DNA from: Bacteroidales bacterium
GTDB lineage: Bacteria; Bacteroidota; Bacteroidia; Bacteroidales; VadinHA17
Direction: 5' to 3'
Length of the DNA stretch: 39,502 bases
Assembly (NCBI GenBank): GCA_021157415.1
Contig: JAGGWN010000118.1
Location: 1-39,502 of the forward strand
Position numbers and translations under genes: made by a program. Shown in pieces: positions 35,606 to 39,502 of the stretch. Numbering within the stretch: the first letter of the stretch is position 1; each line of letters opens with the position of its first letter. The notes under the pieces were generated by a model that was given only the letters and a program-made list of their open reading frames with translations, searched no databases and had not been told where the DNA came from.

Positions 35606-35706
35606 CCCCTTGCACACACAGGACGCACAGAAATAATGCAATAAACAATTAATAAGCGTGTTACCGTACTCTTCCAGAAACACAGCCCGGATATATCAGC
35701 ATTATT

Positions 35707-35730
35707 ATCTACGTAGGTCCCTACGTAGAT
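35707..35730. repeat. perfect 11-bp inverted repeat between convergent genes
   Basis: Arms ATCTACGTAGG (35707-35717) and CCTACGTAGAT (35720-35730) are separated by only TC. It lies in the 132-base spacer between the GH123-like gene and the beta-propeller gene, 7 bases from the latter's stop. No U-run follows on either strand beyond ATTTC. It could be a weak terminator, or a binding site. Confidence 0.55.
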
Positions 35731-35737
35731 TTCTAAT

Positions 35738-36676
35738 TTATTTCATTTTTGCTTCCGCAAGAATTTTTTCCAGAGAGAACGCATAGATACGTCCCGGTAT
35801 TTTGGAGTACTCCGCACTTACGAGGATGGTATCATTGTTCAGAAAGGTAATGCCTTCGGTCTGGGCCAGATGATATTCGGGGTACCTCACACGCACTACA
35901 TCTCCATTGAAAAAATGACTGCCCGGATAGTTAAAGAAAATCCACAGGTAGGGATAAAAGCTTTCATACCCGGACAAGACCATCGTTTTCTTATCGGGGC
36001 TTAAAGTGGCCCCGGTCACCAATCCCCTGACATAGAAAGAGTCTATGAGCCGGGCCGGGCGGGCATCGGATTCAGGAGACAGGGCATATAACTGTGTCTC
36101 CTCCCATTTCCAGTCTTTGGTAAACAGATACAAGGTATCCCGCAGGCATATCATCGCCTCCCCATCCCACCGGGTTGACAAAGGAATGCTTATGAAAGAT
36201 TTCTGCTCCGGATAATAAAAAGAGATTTTTTCGGCCGTCACCCTAACCACACTGTCCCGGTCCATCCTGTTTTTCGGGATCTTATAGACACACAAATCTT
36301 TCCGCCATCCGCCATTGTTTCCGAAATCTCCGATATAGATGAACCGATCGTCCTGGGCCAAAGATTCCCAGTCGTGGTTATCAGCTTTCTCCACCCGGAT
36401 ACGCTGCACAATTTTTTTCATTTGCAGATTGATACCATAGAGTTCCGGCTCCCCTCCACTATCATTCAGTGTCCATATCAATCCGTTCCACCACAGCATT
36501 CCGGAAGACTCCGATATTTCTGCCGGAAGAGAGTCCATCAACACCCGCGGGACGATATGCACGGTTTTTATCTGGCCGATAATATCAGCCTCCGGAGCCG
36601 CTCTCTGTTTATCCCCGGATATCCGCGAGAACAGGAAAAGGAGCATGCCGGTAAGCAACAAAGGCAATGAGTTCAT
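35738..36676 (-). CDS. exported beta-propeller-like protein, function unknown
   Basis: 312-residue protein with an N-terminal signal or anchor (about residues 3-18) and no cysteine lipobox. The remainder has repeated beta-rich blade-like units, such as GLIWTLNDSGGEPELYGIN near 70, FIYIGDFGNNGG near 112 and the late DTILVSAEYSKIPGRIYAF, and resembles propeller proteins related to esterase-like phytase or SdiA-regulated domains. I do not recognise an active site. It follows the 5'-nucleotidase-type gene by 12 bases and is presumably cotranscribed with it, so an auxiliary role in phosphate-ester handling is possible but unproven. Total length is consistent with a six-bladed propeller. Confidence 0.7.
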   Translation of the reverse strand: MNSLPLLLTGMLLFLFSRISGDKQRAAPEADIIGQIKTVHIVPRVLMDSLPAEISESSGMLWWNGLIWTLNDSGGEPELYGINLQMKKIVQRIRVEKADNHDWESLAQDDRFIYIGDFGNNGGWRKDLCVYKIPKNRMDRDSVVRVTAEKISFYYPEQKSFISIPLSTRWDGEAMICLRDTLYLFTKDWKWEETQLYALSPESDARPARLIDSFYVRGLVTGATLSPDKKTMVLSGYESFYPYLWIFFNYPGSHFFNGDVVRVRYPEYHLAQTEGITFLNNDTILVSAEYSKIPGRIYAFSLEKILAEAKMK

Positions 36677-36688
36677 CTATTACAGTGT

Positions 36689-38473
36689 TTATTCAAAATA
36701 CTTTATCTCACGTTTTTCTGCTTCTTTCACCCAATGCTCCGGCACGATCTTCCAGTTGTGCAGCGCCCTGGGCGTTACTGTTTTTTTCTTCTCCATCCAC
36801 TTCATCATATAATACCGAAGATCTTTGTCTGTGGTGGTAATAATCCGGGCTGCCAGGGAATCGTAAGGTATGCCGCAGCCGCGGGTTAGATGACCACCTC
36901 CCCCGTTACCCCTGTATGAATTTACGGCCACCTTATACCATTTGTTCCTATCGAAAGGGGTTCCGTCCGACATGGCAAGGATGGTGATTCTATTTCCGGA
37001 AGGTTTGCGTACATCTACCCGGTAGTCAATACCGGCAGCAGAGTCGAAACCATAGTAGGGTGCCGCCAGGTAGTGCCGGTTATTGGTGGTGTTCACCTTA
37101 TATCTTAACACGGTATCCCCCGGTCCTTTCATCTGTGACAACCAGTTTCCATAGGAATATTCCAGATATTTTTTTATTTCACTTCCTTTCATCCGGATGG
37201 TATACAGGTAGTTCTCAAAACGGTACAGCTTGAACATGTCCCTGACATATACTTTGCCTTTGGGGATCACAGCATGCAGGGACAAAGGCGCTGCAAACGA
37301 AACATCTGCTCCCGACAACTGCAACTGCACCGTATGGATCAGTCCCATGAACGGAGAATCTCCGAACAGGGCATCCACGGCACTTACCGGACGTGTAAAA
37401 TCGGCTACCGGCCGTGAAACATACTTCATGACACGCACGGAGTCTGCCCTGAATTTTTCCAGGAAACCCGGATCGGGTTTGTATCCTTTCATGGATACCA
37501 GTTCTCCCTTGACTTCTTTTTTATATTTGCCCGTTTCAGGGTCCAGGGTACAGGTGATTTTTGCGGACGACACCCACAGGGCATTATGGGACGGGTCCAG
37601 GAGAGGGACCTTGTTATGGTCCGGGGCATCCACCTTTTTATTCAGGGCTTTATGATCATGTCCTATCAGGATCAGGTCGAAACCAGGCACTTTTTCAGCC
37701 ACCAGCACCGAAGCATTTTCGTTTTTATACTGATGGGCTGTCCCCCCCCCATACGTATAATCATAACCGGCATGAAACATTCCTATCAGGATGTCCGGAT
37801 GTTCTTTCTCCCGGATAACTGGGACCCATTTCCGGGCCGTTTCCACCATATCGTCGAAATGCATTCCTTTCCAAATATCATGTGGTAACCATTTGGGAAT
37901 GGCCGGGGTGATCATCCCGAAAACCACGATTTTGATTCCTTTATAACGAATTACGGTATAGGGTTTGAAATAGGGTTTTCCATCCTCATCCCGGACCGCA
38001 TTGGCAGCCATCCAGGGAAAATGAAATTCACGTACCAAACGGTCATACACAGGATGCCCTGCTTCAACATCGTGGTTTCCAACCGTAGCTGCCTTATAAT
38101 GCATAAAGTTCATGACCCTCGCACAGATGTGTAGATGCATGGTATCTTCGAAATTGTAATAATATACCTCGGGCTGTCCCTGCAGGATGTCCCCGTTGTC
38201 GAGGAGGATCACTTCCTGCGTCGAAACCCGGCGCTGTTGCGACACGTAACGGTAAACCCTGGCCAGCGACCCCTCCATCGGTCTGTCATTGATAAAATCA
38301 TAAGGAAAGATCGCTCCATGTACATCCGAGGTTTCTATGATCCTGAAAACAACCCTGTCCGGTTTTTCCTCAGAGGAAGGGTTACAACCCTGCATGCCAA
38401 TAATCAGCAGCAGAGACCACCATGCCGGTGCATGGATGCGGATAAAACGACTTAACCGTCGGGAATGTTTCAT
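36689..38473 (-). CDS. 5'-nucleotidase/2',3'-cyclic phosphodiesterase-type lipoprotein
   Basis: Bimetallic phosphatase of the UshA/CpdB type, which removes phosphate from nucleotides or opens 2',3'-cyclic nucleotides in the periplasm. 594 residues with a long basic N-terminus and lipobox GMQGC (Cys30). The metallophosphatase domain has Asp50 and His52 (TSDVHG), Asp95 in DNGDILQG, GNHD at 132-135, FHAGYDY near 231 and GHDHK near 275. The C-terminal nucleotidase domain (about 350-560) carries the substrate-stacking type region RFENYLYTIRMKGSEIKKYLE and the motif NSYRGNGGGGHLTRG. Exact substrate is open. It sits between the SDR gene (29-base gap) and the beta-propeller gene (12-base gap), in one direction, so a three-gene operon is likely. 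Confidence 0.92.
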   Translation of the reverse strand: MKHSRRLSRFIRIHAPAWWSLLLIIGMQGCNPSSEEKPDRVVFRIIETSDVHGAIFPYDFINDRPMEGSLARVYRYVSQQRRVSTQEVILLDNGDILQGQPEVYYYNFEDTMHLHICARVMNFMHYKAATVGNHDVEAGHPVYDRLVREFHFPWMAANAVRDEDGKPYFKPYTVIRYKGIKIVVFGMITPAIPKWLPHDIWKGMHFDDMVETARKWVPVIREKEHPDILIGMFHAGYDYTYGGGTAHQYKNENASVLVAEKVPGFDLILIGHDHKALNKKVDAPDHNKVPLLDPSHNALWVSSAKITCTLDPETGKYKKEVKGELVSMKGYKPDPGFLEKFRADSVRVMKYVSRPVADFTRPVSAVDALFGDSPFMGLIHTVQLQLSGADVSFAAPLSLHAVIPKGKVYVRDMFKLYRFENYLYTIRMKGSEIKKYLEYSYGNWLSQMKGPGDTVLRYKVNTTNNRHYLAAPYYGFDSAAGIDYRVDVRKPSGNRITILAMSDGTPFDRNKWYKVAVNSYRGNGGGGHLTRGCGIPYDSLAARIITTTDKDLRYYMMKWMEKKKTVTPRALHNWKIVPEHWVKEAEKREIKYFE

Positions 38474-38502
38474 AACGCTATGATATTCTCAAATGATTTT
38501 TA

Positions 38503-39333
38503 TTATTTTATTCCGTAAAAAGAGGAGAGAATTTTTTCAAACCATCGAAAAGGCAACATCCCTTTCAGCCAGACGGCCATTTTTTCATCCGGTTTTCCGA
38601 CCACATACCTGAAACCCGTGCGTTTTTTTCTGATAATACAATATATCTTTCGGGCTACTTTGACAGGATTGCCCCCCTTCAATTCATTCTTTTCAATAAT
38701 GTTCCGTGTTTTTTTGAGCTGTGCCAGATAAGGAGAGGAGGGGTCGTCCACAACAGACCATACCCGCCGGGAAGTAAATTCAGTACTCATATCCCCCGGT
38801 TCCACCAGCGCCAGCTTTATCCCAAAAGGTTTCACCTCCATACTCAACGCTTCGGTAAGCCCCTCCAGAGCAAACTTTGCCGCACTATAAAATCCTTGGT
38901 ACGGAAGGCCCATCCTTCCTGCAATAGAACTGACATTAATGATAAGGCCGTCCTGTTGGTCACGCATGACCGGCAATACCTGACGGGTTACCTGCAGGGT
39001 CCCCCAGAATATCACCTCAAACTGTTTTCTTGCCAGGGTCCATTCCGTCTCCTCAATAGCACTGCCTATGCCAAAACCGGCGTTATTGATCAAGACATCA
39101 ATATGATCCTCCCTTTTCATAAGAGCGGCAACTGCCTGAATAACGGAAAGCGGCTCAGTCACATCCATTTTAAGCATTGTATAGGGCCAGGGACCGGAAA
39201 CAGGGTTGCGGCTGGTGCCATATACACGGTATCCTTTTTCTGTTAACAATTCTGCCGTTGCTTTTCCGAAGCCTGAAGATGCCCCGGTAATCAATACAAC
39301 GGTGTCCCCCGGATTTTTTTTCTTAGCCATCAT
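38503..39333 (-). CDS. short-chain dehydrogenase/reductase
   Basis: Classical SDR oxidoreductase of 276 residues from the chosen start. Cofactor motif TGASSGFG at 16-23, INNAGFG near 83, catalytic Ser in VSSIAG (about 135), Tyr149 and Lys153 in YSAAK. The residue after the second strand, in YGTSRNP, suggests NADP. The C-terminal tail has a basic cluster (IYCIIRKKRTGFRYVVGK) and a hydrophobic end, as in several membrane-associated SDRs. The frame extends upstream to a TTG (39393), but that codon is the -33 element of a good promoter, so translation must start at ATG 39333 or 39330. It heads the probable operon with the nucleotidase-type and propeller genes. Substrate unknown. Confidence 0.92.
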   Translation of the reverse strand: MMAKKKNPGDTVVLITGASSGFGKATAELLTEKGYRVYGTSRNPVSGPWPYTMLKMDVTEPLSVIQAVAALMKREDHIDVLINNAGFGIGSAIEETEWTLARKQFEVIFWGTLQVTRQVLPVMRDQQDGLIINVSSIAGRMGLPYQGFYSAAKFALEGLTEALSMEVKPFGIKLALVEPGDMSTEFTSRRVWSVVDDPSSPYLAQLKKTRNIIEKNELKGGNPVKVARKIYCIIRKKRTGFRYVVGKPDEKMAVWLKGMLPFRWFEKILSSFYGIK

Positions 39334-39363
39334 AAAATATTTTCTGTTTTGCACTGTCTCCGG

Positions 39364-39393
39364 CAAACTTAAATAAAACCTTTGAAGAAACAA
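39364..39393 (-). promoter_or_regulatory. promoter of the SDR operon
   Basis: On minus TTG (39393-39391), 19 bases, then TAAGTTTG (39371-39364): a full match to the Bacteroidota pattern. The -7 box ends 30 bases before the ATG at 39333. It decides the start codon of the gene. Confidence 0.6.
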
Positions 39394-39502
39394 TCATTTT
39401 GTACGTTTCCCTGTAAGATTGCATGCATAATATCAGGTACGCATTATGTGTGTGAACCTGTTTTTTGGAAATGCATAAGGATGCTTGTGAATCATTATGT
39501 AA

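Noticed and set aside
39334-39393. TTG start extending the SDR by 20 residues
   Set aside because: The codon forms the -33 element of a good promoter, and the added residues precede a normal SDR N-terminus.
1-39502. CRISPR array, tRNA, rRNA, insertion sequence, prophage or riboswitch
   Set aside because: Reading both strands by eye gave no regularly spaced repeats, no cloverleaf or rRNA stretches, no transposase or integrase, and no conserved riboswitch core upstream of lysC, dapF or pyrB.

Overview
The window reads as chromosomal DNA of a Bacteroidota bacterium, most likely of the order Bacteroidales; I cannot place the family. The reasons are the short primary sigma factor of 286 residues without region 1.1, DUF4293 and DUF5916 proteins, several secreted or lipoprotein glycosidases of host-glycan type (GH92, GH38, GH29, GH3, a GH123-like protein), separate pyrB and pyrI genes, and promoter-like sites of the Bacteroidota form (TTG or TTTG, 19-20 bases, TAnnTTTG) upstream of several genes. 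I saw no rRNA, tRNA, CRISPR array, insertion sequence or phage gene. 31 protein genes fill most of the window.

Layout. Bases 1-9726 (minus strand): a LacI-type regulator, a GH38-type alpha-mannosidase, a large transglutaminase-like lipoprotein and a GH92 alpha-mannosidase, in transcription order, forming a probable mannose-glycan unit. 9727-10037: AT-rich divergent spacer. 10038-12947 (plus): DMT-family permease, YigZ protein, pyrB, pyrI. 12940-16076 (minus): DUF4293 membrane protein and a DUF5916 outer-membrane barrel. 16285-21216 (plus): nucleoside phosphorylase, SirB1-type protein, secreted EEP-family enzyme, uvrB. 21312-23747 (minus): primary sigma factor and HtrA protease, with a strong terminator after the sigma gene. 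23924-29494: diaminopimelate/lysine block with dapF and an S9-type hydrolase on plus, the overlapping lysC-lysA pair on minus, and an ACT-domain protein of unknown function divergent from lysC; a small acidic protein follows. 29762-35605: second glycan region with GH29 alpha-fucosidase, GH3 beta-glycosidase and a GH123-like lipoprotein. 35738-39333 (minus): SDR oxidoreductase, 5'-nucleotidase-type lipoprotein and a beta-propeller-like protein, probably one operon.

How the parts work together. The two glycosidase regions carry exo-acting enzymes for mannose, fucose, beta-linked sugars and possibly N-acetylgalactosamine, which fits trimming of glycoprotein glycans in the periplasm or at the cell surface. 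No SusC/SusD pair is present, so import must be encoded elsewhere. The middle is mostly housekeeping: pyrimidine synthesis, DNA repair, envelope proteolysis, and the aspartate branch toward diaminopimelate and lysine.

Most of the window is ordinary. The two observations I rate highest are the lysC/ACT-protein divergent pair, where a perfect 14-base palindrome overlaps the predicted lysC -7 box, and the transglutaminase-like lipoprotein in the mannosidase operon, which seems to carry a second, degenerate transglutaminase domain and a redox-dead thioredoxin-like end. Several intergenic palindromes are also recorded. All function calls rest on reading motifs by eye; no database search was run.
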